Positions 16,976 to 25,439 of a DNA stretch of 64,000 nucleotides are shown here, in pieces; the stretch's first letter is position 1; every line of letters begins with the position of its first letter. A program made the translations under genes and the position numbers. The notes below the pieces were generated by a model. It had not been told where the DNA came from and searched no databases. It saw nothing but the letters and a program-made list of their open reading frames with translations. The stretch is taken from assembly GCA_002490665.1 (NCBI GenBank), contig DKUL01000001.1, forward strand, positions 92,969 to 156,968, read 5' to 3'. Source of the stretch: Lachnospiraceae bacterium UBA7205 (lineage in GTDB: Bacteria; Bacillota; Clostridia; Lachnospirales; Lachnospiraceae).

Positions 16976-17569
16976 TCAGTCTCTCTGCGCAATCACCTTG
17001 TCAATCAACCCAAATTGCAGTGCTTCCTCAGCGGACAGATAATTGTCGCGCTCTGTCGCAAGCGCGATTTCCTCAACGGACTTCCCTGTGTTCTCAGCGA
17101 GAATCCTGTTCAGCCGCAGCTTGCTTTTCTGCATGTGGTCGGACATAATCTTGATGTCTGTCGCCTGACCCTGAACCCCGTTTCCGTGAATTGCCGGCTG
17201 GTGTATCATAATTTCCGCGTTGGACAGCGCAAAGCGTTTTCCTTTCGCCCCGCCTGCAAGCAGGAACGCGCCAAAGCTTGCCGCAAGCCCGACGCAGATT
17301 GTCGATACGTCGCATTTGATATACTGCATGGTATCATAGATTGCAAATCCCGCCGTGACCGAGCCGCCCGGACTGTTGATATACAGCTGGATGTCCTTAT
17401 CGGGGTCTTCCCCTTCCAGATGGAGCAGCTGCGCCACAACCAGACTTGCGGAGGCATCGCTCACTTCCTCACCCAGAAAGATTATCCGGTCCGACAGCAG
17501 GCGCGAAAATATATCGTAGCTCCGCTCCCCCCTGCTGGTCTGTTCTATTACATATGGAATCAGACTCAT
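16976..17569 (-). CDS. clpP: ClpP-family serine protease (accessory ClpP paralogue)
   Basis: A 197-residue ClpP with catalytic triad Ser98 (GLAASFGA), His123 (MIHQP) and Asp175 (ATERDNYLSAEEA), and a INSPGGSVTAGFAIYD handle region. The residue after Ser98 is Phe where most ClpPs have Met. The gene is not in a tig-clpP-clpX context; it overlaps by four bases (ATGA) a small AraC-like regulator, so this is likely a second clpP under its own control. It would degrade proteins with a Clp ATPase encoded elsewhere. Confidence 0.9.
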   Translation of the reverse strand: MSLIPYVIEQTSRGERSYDIFSRLLSDRIIFLGEEVSDASASLVVAQLLHLEGEDPDKDIQLYINSPGGSVTAGFAIYDTMQYIKCDVSTICVGLAASFGAFLLAGGAKGKRFALSNAEIMIHQPAIHGNGVQGQATDIKIMSDHMQKSKLRLNRILAENTGKSVEEIALATERDNYLSAEEALQFGLIDKVIAQRD

Positions 17570-17970
17570 GCCGCCATCATGCCTCCTTTTACATTAATAC
17601 GCAGCACAGTACCGATGTGCAGCATTTTGGGCTGCTTCGGGTAAAAAATACCATTTCTGCGATATGTCTGCGGTGTGCATTGGTACAGCCTGCCAAATGC
17701 AAGCGTGAAAGCCTGCTGCGAATTGTAATGCGCCTCGTAGGCTATTTCGACAATGGGTTTCCTGGTTCTTGCAAGCTTCTCGGCTGCCAGTGTCAGACGC
17801 CTTCCCTGAATATACTTATATATGGTTATCCCCGCCTGCTCCGCAAAAGTACGCGCGATATAAAATTTGGAATAATTCAGCGCAGCAGCTATCTTGTCCA
17901 GCGAAAGCTCCTCCTGTATATGTTCCTCTATATATGATACTACCTTTTGCACAACCTTGTCTTCACTCAT
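17566..17970 (-). CDS. Single-domain AraC-type DNA-binding protein coupled to clpP
   Basis: A 134-residue protein made almost only of the AraC double helix-turn-helix (about 8-105: LSLDKIAAALNYSKFYIAR and PIVEIAYEAHYNSQQAFTLAF) with a C-terminal tail ending in KGGMMAA. It lacks a ligand-binding domain, like MarA/SoxS-type regulators. The start MSEDKVV follows GGAGTGAGG. Its stop codon lies within the clpP start (ATGA), so the two proteins are made together. The regulator may be a substrate of its own protease, or may control a stress response in which ClpP takes part; both are inference. Confidence 0.82.
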   Translation of the reverse strand: MSEDKVVQKVVSYIEEHIQEELSLDKIAAALNYSKFYIARTFAEQAGITIYKYIQGRRLTLAAEKLARTRKPIVEIAYEAHYNSQQAFTLAFGRLYQCTPQTYRRNGIFYPKQPKMLHIGTVLRINVKGGMMAA

Positions 17971-18095
17971 ATCTACATTCCTCACTCCTTTTATATCAGT
18001 ATGTCGCTGTTTACTTCGTTCCAGTAACATCAGTATACCATGCATCCCTGGAACGTGTCTTAATAGAAATTGCCCTTTTAGGGGTTTTCCATAGC

Positions 18096-18350
18096 TGCAC
18101 CGGCGCCCCTGACTGGATTATTGAGATTGTGTCCCCGAGTAATTCCAGCCATGACTACGTAAAAAAGCTGAACCTGTACATGGACGCAGGTGTGCGGGAA
18201 TACTGGATTGTCAATCCGCAGCAGCAGACAATCCTTGTATATTTCTTTGAGGAAGATATCCATGTCCGGCAGTACACTTTTGATGATGCCATCAAAGTAA
18301 ATATCTATGATGATTTTACGATTGACTTTTCTGCATTAGCGCGTGATTGA
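18096..18350 (+). pseudogene. 5'-truncated Uma2-family (PD-(D/E)XK-like) gene remnant
   Basis: The frame from about 18096 encodes GAPDWIIEIVSPS, GVREYWIVNP and a C-terminus that align through their length with the second half of the intact Uma2 protein at 20500-21051, at roughly half identical residues by eye. The first half, including its start region, is absent, so it is a decayed or recombined copy. Its 3' end overlaps the end of the convergent histidine kinase gene. Confidence 0.8.
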
Positions 18351-19578
18351 AATATACCCTGCACGCAAATCCTCCGTCCGCATTGTTAAAAAACCGCACC
18401 TTCCAGTGGTGGAATGATGCTATCTGCCGCACGAGCCGGATGCCGAGTCCGTGCTCCGGCAGCTTATCCGACTTTGTGGAAGTCCTAAATTTTTTGAGCT
18501 GTTCCCTGCTGACACCGCAACCATTATCCGATATTTCCAACACCGTGCTTTTGAAAAAACACCATCCCATCTGCATCAGGCTTACCCTGATTTCACATCC
18601 GGCTAAGTTGTGGCTGATGGCATTGTTTATCAGGTTTTCTACCAGCCGTTTCATCAGCTCCGCATCCCCCTTCACATAAAACCGCTCAAGGCTGTCCGAG
18701 ACAGTGACACTAATGTCATATTTCTCGTCAAGGTTTCTGTTGACGATGTCGCATATCGTTTCCCGTATCAGTGCGGGCAGAAGCACCTGTTCGCGGTGCC
18801 AGACGCCCATCCCATATGTGAGTTTATTGGAGGTATTCAGATTTGTAACAAGCGTTTTGATACGGATTGCCTGATTTTCTATCATCTGTGCCCGTTCCTG
18901 TACCTCGGCACAGCCGTGGGCAGAATGCAGCAGTTCATCCGCATAACCAATTACCAGCGAAAGCGGCGTCCTGATATCATGCGACACCCCTGCAATCCAC
19001 GAAGTCCTCTGCATCTCGCGCCTGCGTGCATCGCGCCTTATAATCAAAAACGGTCCCACCAGCAGTACAATAATATTGATTAAAAAAAGAACCGGAAGCG
19101 TCGTCAAGAGCATATTCACCGTGCGAATCTGAAACGACAGCTGATACTTCCAGACAGTATTTCTCGGCATCCCGACTACAAAAATCCCATCGTCCACAAT
19201 CCGTGCATAAACCGGATAATCATTTAAGTAAAACCTTGTAAACTGTACAATCTCCTTCACTGTATAGTGTACCGGGACATCCTCCGGCAGCTGGTAACTC
19301 CAGATGATATCTCCCGCATCGTCCATCAGAAAAGCAAAGCCGTCAAAGCTGTCAATCCGCTCCATCCCCTGTAGTGAAATACTGTACTGCACTTCCCCAT
19401 TTTCCCGGACTGTTTTTTGTATCTGTCCGGAAATATATTCTGGTGACAAGTCCGAGAAACCGGCATCCGTCTTTATTGACAAATACGTCAATATCAGTAT
19501 ATCCGCAACCAGCATTATGCCAATCATCATAATTGTCAGCATTACTATCTTAAAAAAATTTTCCAGTCTTCTCATCAT
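18316..19578 (-). CDS. Sensor histidine kinase of a lantibiotic-resistance-like pair
   Basis: A 420-residue kinase: membrane helices at about 12-33 and 155-180 enclose an extracytoplasmic sensor of about 120 residues. The phospho-site His200 is in GVSHDIRTP, the N-box in NLINNAISHN and the G-box in GLGIRLV. It starts directly after the stop of the response regulator gene, so they are one operon. The divergent ABC locus (ATPase plus LanEG-like permease) suggests sensing of antimicrobial peptides, as for CprK/NisK-like kinases; the true ligand is unknown. Confidence 0.88.
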   Translation of the reverse strand: MMRRLENFFKIVMLTIMMIGIMLVADILILTYLSIKTDAGFSDLSPEYISGQIQKTVRENGEVQYSISLQGMERIDSFDGFAFLMDDAGDIIWSYQLPEDVPVHYTVKEIVQFTRFYLNDYPVYARIVDDGIFVVGMPRNTVWKYQLSFQIRTVNMLLTTLPVLFLINIIVLLVGPFLIIRRDARRREMQRTSWIAGVSHDIRTPLSLVIGYADELLHSAHGCAEVQERAQMIENQAIRIKTLVTNLNTSNKLTYGMGVWHREQVLLPALIRETICDIVNRNLDEKYDISVTVSDSLERFYVKGDAELMKRLVENLINNAISHNLAGCEIRVSLMQMGWCFFKSTVLEISDNGCGVSREQLKKFRTSTKSDKLPEHGLGIRLVRQIASFHHWKVRFFNNADGGFACRVYFNHALMQKSQS

Positions 19579-20274
19579 TTACACCAGCTTATAGCCCAAT
19601 CCCCTGACAGTCAGCAGATGTGCCGGCTTTGACGGATTGTCCTCCAGTTTTTCCCGCAAATGCCTGATGTGCACCATCAGGGAGTTTTCATACCCATAGC
19701 TTCCGTCAGGCCACAGCGTGTCACACAGTACATTGATGGAAAGAATTCTTCCCCGGTTTTCGCACAGTTTTTTGAGGAGTGCAAATTCCTTTGCCGTGAG
19801 GGTGTCATCCTCGCCGTCGACGCTGACTGTCCCTGCATCCCAGTCAATCACTGCCTTTCCTATCCTGTCTGTCCCCATGTTTTCGTCAATATGGTATGTC
19901 CGCTTTAAAACTGCCTTTACCCGAAGCAGCAGTTCCTCCGGCAGAAAAGGCTTTGTGATATAATCGTCGGCACCCAGCCCAAGCCCTTTCAGCCGCGCAT
20001 AATCCTCATCCCGCGCGGACAGAAAGATAACCGGGAGCCCGCTGCCTTTTATCTTTTTAATCTGTTCAAATAGCGTAAATCCATCGCCGTCCGGCAGCAT
20101 GATGTCCAGAAGCACAAGCTGGTAATCATTCTCCTGCGTATACCACATCGCCTCGGCACAGCCCGCTGCCATATGAATATGCTGGTATCCCTCCTTTTTC
20201 AGGAGCTTTCCTACTAATGTCAACAGCTCCGGCTCATCATCCACCAATAAAATATTGCACTCCTGCAATGTCAT
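19579..20274 (-). CDS. OmpR-family response regulator of the same pair
   Basis: A 231-residue regulator: receiver with DDE (12-14), Asp57 in VLLDIMLPDGDG and Lys in YITKPF, then an OmpR winged helix including YENSLMVHIRHLREKL. The ATG follows GGGGGGATT by a few bases. It is divergent from the Uma2 gene and the ABC transporter, and is the obvious candidate to control the latter. A conspicuous operator pair could not be fixed, though TTAAGG/TTAAAG repeats occur at about 21073-21100. Confidence 0.88.
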   Translation of the reverse strand: MTLQECNILLVDDEPELLTLVGKLLKKEGYQHIHMAAGCAEAMWYTQENDYQLVLLDIMLPDGDGFTLFEQIKKIKGSGLPVIFLSARDEDYARLKGLGLGADDYITKPFLPEELLLRVKAVLKRTYHIDENMGTDRIGKAVIDWDAGTVSVDGEDDTLTAKEFALLKKLCENRGRILSINVLCDTLWPDGSYGYENSLMVHIRHLREKLEDNPSKPAHLLTVRGLGYKLV

Positions 20275-20499
20275 TTTAATCCCCCCATTCCCGCGAATTC
20301 ATATACCTTTTTGACCACCAGTATCATTATAACGGATGCCGCCAAAAAAGTGCAGATGATCCATGAGAATTAATGTAATTTTAAACAACTCAGAAATATG
20401 CATGAAATTTTATTTCTTTCAATATCTTTTTATGTTAATATAAAGACATCATATAGTGACGGTACTTGGCACGCCCAAACAAGAAAGGAAGTACAGCTT

Positions 20500-21051
20500 A
20501 TGGCAATCTCACACGTACAATTTAAATCATTCACTGAGGACGACTACTACAGGCTGGGTGAAGATACCCGCGCGGAGCTGATTGACGGAAAATTTTATTA
20601 TATGGCTGCCCCGAGCAGACTGCATCAGGAAATATTAAACGGCATCAATAATACCATATATAACTACATCCGTTCCAAAGAGGGCTCCTGCAAGGTTTAC
20701 CCTGCCCCTTTTGCGGTCAAGCTCTTTGATGATTCCAAAACGATTGTCGAGCCGGATATCAGCGTCATCTGCAATCCGGAAAAGCTGACTGACAAGGGCT
20801 GTGCCGGCGCACCCGACTGGATTATCGAAATCGTTTCCCCCTCCGACCCGCAGCGAGATTACGACATCAAGCTTTTCAAATACCGTACCGCAGGCGTCCG
20901 CGAATACTGGATTGTGAATCCCATGACGCGCACAGTCACTGTCTATGATTTTGAAAACGGCAGCGGAACGAACCAGTATGTTTTTGAAAATACCATTTCT
21001 GTCTGCATTTATGAGGACCTGACAATCAATATCGCGGAACTGCTGTCATGA
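20500..21051 (+). CDS. Uma2-family PD-(D/E)XK nuclease-like protein
   Basis: A 183-residue protein of the Uma2 (DUF820) family. Key pieces are YRLGEDTRAELIDGKFYYM near the N-terminus, EPDISVI (Asp of the nuclease core), DWIIEIVSPS (the E-x-V strand) and GVREYWIVNP. The start is set by AAAGGAAG nine bases before ATG. These proteins have a restriction-endonuclease fold and are abundant in some bacteria without a settled role. It sits between a two-component pair and an ABC immunity-like operon, and a truncated paralogue lies 2.4 kb upstream in the same direction. Confidence 0.85.
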   Translation: MAISHVQFKSFTEDDYYRLGEDTRAELIDGKFYYMAAPSRLHQEILNGINNTIYNYIRSKEGSCKVYPAPFAVKLFDDSKTIVEPDISVICNPEKLTDKGCAGAPDWIIEIVSPSDPQRDYDIKLFKYRTAGVREYWIVNPMTRTVTVYDFENGSGTNQYVFENTISVCIYEDLTINIAELLS

Positions 21052-21156
21052 CCAATGCGAAATTTAAAGCTCCCTTAAGGTAAGCATCATATCTGCTTAA
21101 AGAAATCCCCCTATCATAAGAAACCGTAAGGACACTTAGATTAGGAGGATTTTTTT

Positions 21157-21885
21157 ATGAACACAAACATCATTGAGACCGACAGCCTGACAAAAGGCGT
21201 CGGCAGTCAGACACGTGTAAACCACATCGACCTGCGCGTCCCGGAGGGATGCGTCTATGGCTTTCTTGGCCCGAACGGCGCGGGCAAAACCACGACTTTA
21301 AAGCTCCTGCTCGGTCTGCTGAAGCCGACTGAAGGCACCATCACGTTCTTTGGTCAGAAAATGTCAGAGCAAAACAGGCTTTCCATCCTGAAGCATACCG
21401 GAAGCCTGATTGAAAGCCCCAGCTTTTACGGACATCTGACAGGGCTCGAAAATCTTGAGATTATCGCAAAGATGAAAAAAGTGCCTGCAAAGGAAATAAC
21501 GAATGTCCTCCAGACGGTGCGTCTATATGAGCAGAAGGACAAAAAAGTCAAGCAGTATTCCCTCGGCATGAAGCAGCGTCTCGGCATTGCCATGGCACTT
21601 CTTGGCAATCCGCGCGTGCTGATACTTGACGAGCCGACCAACGGGCTTGACCCCGCGGGAATACAGGAGATACGCGAGTTCATCAAAAACCTGCCCGTGC
21701 TCCGCCAGATGACGGTCATTGTGTCCAGCCATCTTTTGAGCGAAATGGAGCAGATGGCGGACATGGTAGGAATCATCAATCATGGGTGTCTTATTTTTCA
21801 GGGAACCATGAGCGCGCTTGAGGCGCAGGGGGAAAGTCTCGAGGATGCCTTCCTGAAACTGACCGGGGGAGGTGATAGTCTATGA
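21157..21885 (+). CDS. ABC transporter ATP-binding protein, lantibiotic immunity (LanF/BcrA) type
   Basis: A 242-residue ATPase: Walker A GPNGAGKT, E-loop region with IESPSFYGHLTGLENL, signature YSLGMKQR, Walker B VLILDEPTNGLDP and H-loop SSHLL. This set is typical of BcrA/LanF proteins that pump lantibiotics or bacitracin from the membrane. The ribosome site TTAGGAGG precedes the ATG. It overlaps the permease gene by four bases. Likely induced by the divergent OmpR/kinase pair. Confidence 0.9.
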   Translation: MNTNIIETDSLTKGVGSQTRVNHIDLRVPEGCVYGFLGPNGAGKTTTLKLLLGLLKPTEGTITFFGQKMSEQNRLSILKHTGSLIESPSFYGHLTGLENLEIIAKMKKVPAKEITNVLQTVRLYEQKDKKVKQYSLGMKQRLGIAMALLGNPRVLILDEPTNGLDPAGIQEIREFIKNLPVLRQMTVIVSSHLLSEMEQMADMVGIINHGCLIFQGTMSALEAQGESLEDAFLKLTGGGDSL

Positions 21886-23438
21886 GTTATCTGGTAAAAA
21901 CAATTTCTTTGGAGTTAAAAAAGACGAAACGCCGCGGCATCTGGCTTGTTCTCGCCTTGTTTTTGCTGCTGATAACCGGCTATCTGGGTTATAACCTGAA
22001 TGACGAGCGGTTTCTTGGATTTGGATGGATGATGGCGCTGTACAATGCCCCGCTGATGAACGCCATCCTGATTCCTACAGGCATCGCAGTCTTTGCAAGC
22101 CGGATTATCGATATGGAGCACAAGGGAAACACATGGAAGCTGCTTGAGACCATGCAGCGCAAATCCGACATTTGCCTCGGAAAAATTTTATACGGCTTTG
22201 CTGCAATCCTTATCTTTTGCCTCGCAGAGCTGGCAATTCTTCTGTGCATGGGATTTGTACTCAATTTTAAGGGAATGCCCGATTTATGGGCTTATGGGTT
22301 GTTTTTCATGCAGACGCTGGTGATATCCTACAACCTTTATCTATTGCAGATGCTTGTATCCCTCATTTTTCAAAACCAGGCTGTCGCCCTGTGCACCGGA
22401 CTCTGCGGAAGCATGGCAGGGCTTTTCCTGATGTATGTCCCGCAGTGGCCGCTCCTGCGAAATATTATTCCATGGGGACACTATGGGGCAGCCATGTTCG
22501 TGGGCATGGACTGGAACAAGGAAGAAAGCATCAAAGGGTTTTACTATATGTCACAGGGCAATGGGGTAGCCTTTTTTATCATAGGCTGGTTATGCTTCCT
22601 GCTGATTGGCGGCTGGCTCGCCTTCAGACATATGGATACAGACGGGTACCATTTTTCCATGAAACGCCACAGACAGCCAGAAGCTGATGGCGCCCCTTTA
22701 TCCCACAAACCCATAAAGATTCCGTGTCTGCCCGTGGAGCTTCTGAAAATCAAGCGCACGCCGATTTGGCTTGCCTTTATCGTCCTGCCGCTGATTTCCG
22801 CGGTGATTGGGACAGGCAACTACTTAAATAACCTTGACATCCTGAAAAGCACCTGGCATTCCCTCTGGACACAGCACGCCCTGTTTTTCTGCTACTTTTT
22901 CATGCCGCCGCTTGTGGGTGTTTATGCAAGCTATCTCTGGCGGCTGGAACACAATGGGACAAACTGGAACATGGTACTGGTCAATACGCCTGTGTGGCGG
23001 CTTGTTTTGGGAAAAGTCATGGTGTGCTCCGGCATCACATTCCTTACCCTGGCATGGCTCTGCCTTCTATACATCATATGCGGTCTGTACGCAGGCTTTA
23101 CGGAGCCGGTACCCGCCGAGCTGCTGGAATGGCTTGCGTGCGGCGTCCTTGGCGGCATTGCCGTGTGCGCGGCGCAGTGCTTTCTCTCCCTTGTAATCCG
23201 GAGCTTCGCCATCCCAATCGGCATGGCGCTTGTCGGCGGATTTGCAGGGCTTGCAGTCACTGCAAAAGACCATTATTATTTGCTCCCCTACTCCCTCATG
23301 AGTATGGGAATGCGCGCTAACAATCCCGATTTGAAAATGGATATGACGCAATTTGTCAGCTATTCCTTATTTTTCATCATTTTGTTTTATCTGCTGATGG
23401 TATGGCATATACGCCATCATGACGTCAGGACGCAGTAA
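21882..23438 (+). CDS. ABC-2 permease made of two fused LanE/LanG-like halves
   Basis: A 518-residue membrane protein with about twelve helices and an internal duplication. The N-half begins VKTISLELKKTKRRGIWLVL and the C-half (from about residue 285) begins PVELLKIKRTPIWLAFIV. Later IIDMEHKGNTWKLL in half one matches LWRLEHNGTNWNMVL in half two. Lantibiotic immunity transporters normally use two separate permeases (LanE and LanG) of about 250 residues each, so this looks like a fused pair. A charged linker (about 258-280) joins the halves. It is coupled to the ATPase gene. Confidence 0.85.
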   Translation: MSYLVKTISLELKKTKRRGIWLVLALFLLLITGYLGYNLNDERFLGFGWMMALYNAPLMNAILIPTGIAVFASRIIDMEHKGNTWKLLETMQRKSDICLGKILYGFAAILIFCLAELAILLCMGFVLNFKGMPDLWAYGLFFMQTLVISYNLYLLQMLVSLIFQNQAVALCTGLCGSMAGLFLMYVPQWPLLRNIIPWGHYGAAMFVGMDWNKEESIKGFYYMSQGNGVAFFIIGWLCFLLIGGWLAFRHMDTDGYHFSMKRHRQPEADGAPLSHKPIKIPCLPVELLKIKRTPIWLAFIVLPLISAVIGTGNYLNNLDILKSTWHSLWTQHALFFCYFFMPPLVGVYASYLWRLEHNGTNWNMVLVNTPVWRLVLGKVMVCSGITFLTLAWLCLLYIICGLYAGFTEPVPAELLEWLACGVLGGIAVCAAQCFLSLVIRSFAIPIGMALVGGFAGLAVTAKDHYYLLPYSLMSMGMRANNPDLKMDMTQFVSYSLFFIILFYLLMVWHIRHHDVRTQ

Positions 23439-23581
23439 GCGCTGCCGTTCAGTCTCTAAGGAATTGTAGGAAAATATTCACAAAATGCAAAAAACGCATT
23501 TGGGCGCGTGTACGGAGTCCGCAGCAAGTGCGTGCTCTTGTTTGTAAACTTAAGACTTTTATAGTAAATCACGTCTGTTCA

Positions 23582-23625
23582 GGCATCAGAATATGAACGA
23601 AATAATTTCTGCATATTCTGATGCC
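23582..23625. repeat. Perfect 14-bp inverted repeat near the 3' end of the TetR gene
   Basis: GGCATCAGAATATG (23582-23595) and its complement (23612-23625) surround a 16-base loop. It lies eight bases beyond the stop of the minus-strand TetR gene and about 140 bases after the permease gene, so it may end transcription from one or both sides. Only a short T-rich tail follows on the plus strand. Confidence 0.6.
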
Positions 23626-23632
23626 AGTTTAT

Positions 23633-24166
23633 TTACAACCCCTGATTTTGAAACAGCTGTTTCATCTCTTCTGCGGATTCCTTCATTCCCCTTTGAAACC
23701 ACACCTCTATCCAGCCATACAGGCTATACGCGGCAAATGCTTTCGCATACGCTTCCCCTTTTGGCAAATCCGGCTTAAATTCCATCATGTCCAGAATGAC
23801 GTCTTTTAACAGATAGACAAGCTGGCGTTTATTTAAAAGGCGATAAAAGGCACTGTTGCGTTCAAAATGTTCAAACACCATACCAATCGCAGCGCTGAGC
23901 GGAAGGTTATGATTCTGCTCCCATTCCCTTCTCCACCCGTTGAATAATTGATTGACATACGCCCGCAGGATATCTTCCTTACTATCATAGTTGCGGTAAA
24001 AAGAAGCCCTTCCGATACCAGCGCTGCCGCATAATTCACTGATGGAAATATCCTCCATCGCTTTGTCCTCCAATAATGTCAGGAGTGATTTTGTAATATG
24101 CTCCGTCACATATCTGTTTCTCCCCTCATTGCTCATCGGTGAAACAGTTTCCCTGTTTTGTCTCAT
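23633..24166 (-). CDS. TetR-family transcriptional regulator
   Basis: A 177-residue protein with an N-terminal TetR helix-turn-helix (about 15-62, ISISELCGSAGIGRASFYRNY) and a C-terminal helical ligand domain of the AcrR_C kind. It is divergent from the small membrane protein and hydrolase genes. The space between holds a perfect 20-bp palindrome overlapping a strong promoter, which is very likely its operator. A repressor of the hydrolase operon and of itself is the simplest reading. Confidence 0.87.
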   Translation of the reverse strand: MRQNRETVSPMSNEGRNRYVTEHITKSLLTLLEDKAMEDISISELCGSAGIGRASFYRNYDSKEDILRAYVNQLFNGWRREWEQNHNLPLSAAIGMVFEHFERNSAFYRLLNKRQLVYLLKDVILDMMEFKPDLPKGEAYAKAFAAYSLYGWIEVWFQRGMKESAEEMKQLFQNQGL

Positions 24167-24180
24167 TTTTTCTCCTCCTG

Positions 24181-24217
24181 TTGACTTTTCATAAATTGCT
24201 GATACAATTGTATCAGC
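24181..24217 (+). promoter_or_regulatory. Promoter with overlapping 20-bp palindromic TetR operator
   Basis: TTGACT (24181-24186) and TACAAT (24203-24208), 16 bases apart, form a plus-strand promoter. GCTGATACAATTGTATCAGC (24198-24217) is a perfect palindrome covering the -10, the arrangement expected for repression by the divergent TetR protein. Confidence 0.8.
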
Positions 24218-24283
24218 ATTAAAAATGTTTATAAAAGGATAGCATATTTCATTTTTTTAATCAAGGAACTACGGAGGTTTTAT

Positions 24284-24418
24284 ATGACGCTTACGCAAAA
24301 AAGAATTTTTATTTTATTGGTTGTCATTGTCATCGCGGCAGTTTTGGGACGGCTTGCCTTTCGGGCATTTCTAAATTTATTGCTGGGTGGCACTTTGTTT
24401 GGAGGAAACTTCTTATGA
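24284..24418 (+). CDS. 44-residue membrane protein coupled to a hydrolase gene
   Basis: MTLTQKRIFILL begins a 44-residue protein with one strong hydrophobic helix (about 8-25), an Arg/Phe-rich middle and a Gly/Leu-rich end. A good ACGGAGG ribosome site lies eight bases before the ATG. Its stop overlaps the start of the hydrolase gene in an ATGA, and both follow the TetR-controlled promoter. I do not recognise the family. It may be a leader-like coupling peptide or a membrane anchor for the hydrolase. Confidence 0.7.
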   Translation: MTLTQKRIFILLVVIVIAAVLGRLAFRAFLNLLLGGTLFGGNFL

Positions 24419-25425
24419 TATTTACGAAAAGACAGGGCATGAAAAAACAGAATAACTTAAAACGAAAAGACAGGGCTCTATGGGGATCTATCTATGTTTT
24501 TGCATTTGCTGCCGCCTTTGCGGGGTCTATTGCCTTCAAAGTGAAGCATGACCCATTGGGCGGGGAATTTAAGGCTGACTGGAACGACTCGGTTGGCAAA
24601 GTATATACGGATATTGCTTACGGCAAGGGCGAGGCAAATACCTTTGACCTCTATGTGCCAGCCGATGGTTCGAGAAGCGGTTATGGTCTGATTGTATACC
24701 TCCATGCCGGCGGTTTTACAAGCGGTGATAAGTCAGGCGATGCCGAAATGCTGGAATGGCTCTGTTCCAAGGGCTATGTTACCGCGGGTGTTAACTATAC
24801 GCTGGTGAGCGAAGCGCATCCTGATGCAAGCGTGTACTCCCAGTCCGTGGAAATCAGGGAAAGCATCCCCTATGTGATTGCAGAAGCGGAAAAGCTGGGA
24901 TATCCCATTGACAAAATGGCAGTTTCAGGCGGTTCGGCGGGCTGCTGTCTCGCCCTGCTGTATGCTTATCGTGATGCGGAAACTTCACCTGTACCTGTTA
25001 AAATGGTCTTCGGGGCAGCCGGTCCGTCCTCGTTTTATCCTGAAGACTGGAAATGTTATGGTTTCGATATCGGAAGTGCGGAGAGCGATACTGCCGCAAG
25101 GGTGATGTTTAGCGCCATGGCAGGCAGGGAGCTGAAAGCGGAATTTGGCACGCCGGAATACGATGATGAAATAAGGGATATTTCCGCCCTGCTCTGGGTA
25201 AATGAAAATAGTGTTCCGACCCTTCTGGCATATGGAAAATATGACAAGGTTCAGCCCTATGAGGGCTCGCAAAGGCTTCTGAAGGCGCTTGAGGATAACC
25301 ATGTTCCCCATGATTATTATTTATGTGAACATTCGGGTCACGGACTGCAAAATGACAATAAAGTATATCGGGATTACATGCGAAAGATACTCGAATACCT
25401 AGACACTTATATGCCTTTAAAATAA
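24415..25425 (+). CDS. Membrane-anchored alpha/beta hydrolase (HSL/esterase type)
   Basis: A 336-residue protein with an N-terminal signal anchor (about residues 22-40 after a basic stretch) and an extracytoplasmic alpha/beta hydrolase domain. IVYLHAGGF is the oxyanion segment (an HGGG-like motif), AVSGGSAGCCLAL carries the nucleophile Ser in GGSAG, GKYDKVQPYEG the Asp, and EHSGHGL the His. Likely an esterase or peptidase-like hydrolase on the outer face; substrate unknown. It is coupled to the 44-residue protein and controlled with it by the TetR gene. Confidence 0.85.
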   Translation: MIFTKRQGMKKQNNLKRKDRALWGSIYVFAFAAAFAGSIAFKVKHDPLGGEFKADWNDSVGKVYTDIAYGKGEANTFDLYVPADGSRSGYGLIVYLHAGGFTSGDKSGDAEMLEWLCSKGYVTAGVNYTLVSEAHPDASVYSQSVEIRESIPYVIAEAEKLGYPIDKMAVSGGSAGCCLALLYAYRDAETSPVPVKMVFGAAGPSSFYPEDWKCYGFDIGSAESDTAARVMFSAMAGRELKAEFGTPEYDDEIRDISALLWVNENSVPTLLAYGKYDKVQPYEGSQRLLKALEDNHVPHDYYLCEHSGHGLQNDNKVYRDYMRKILEYLDTYMPLK

Positions 25426-25439
25426 AACAAGGCCGCGGG

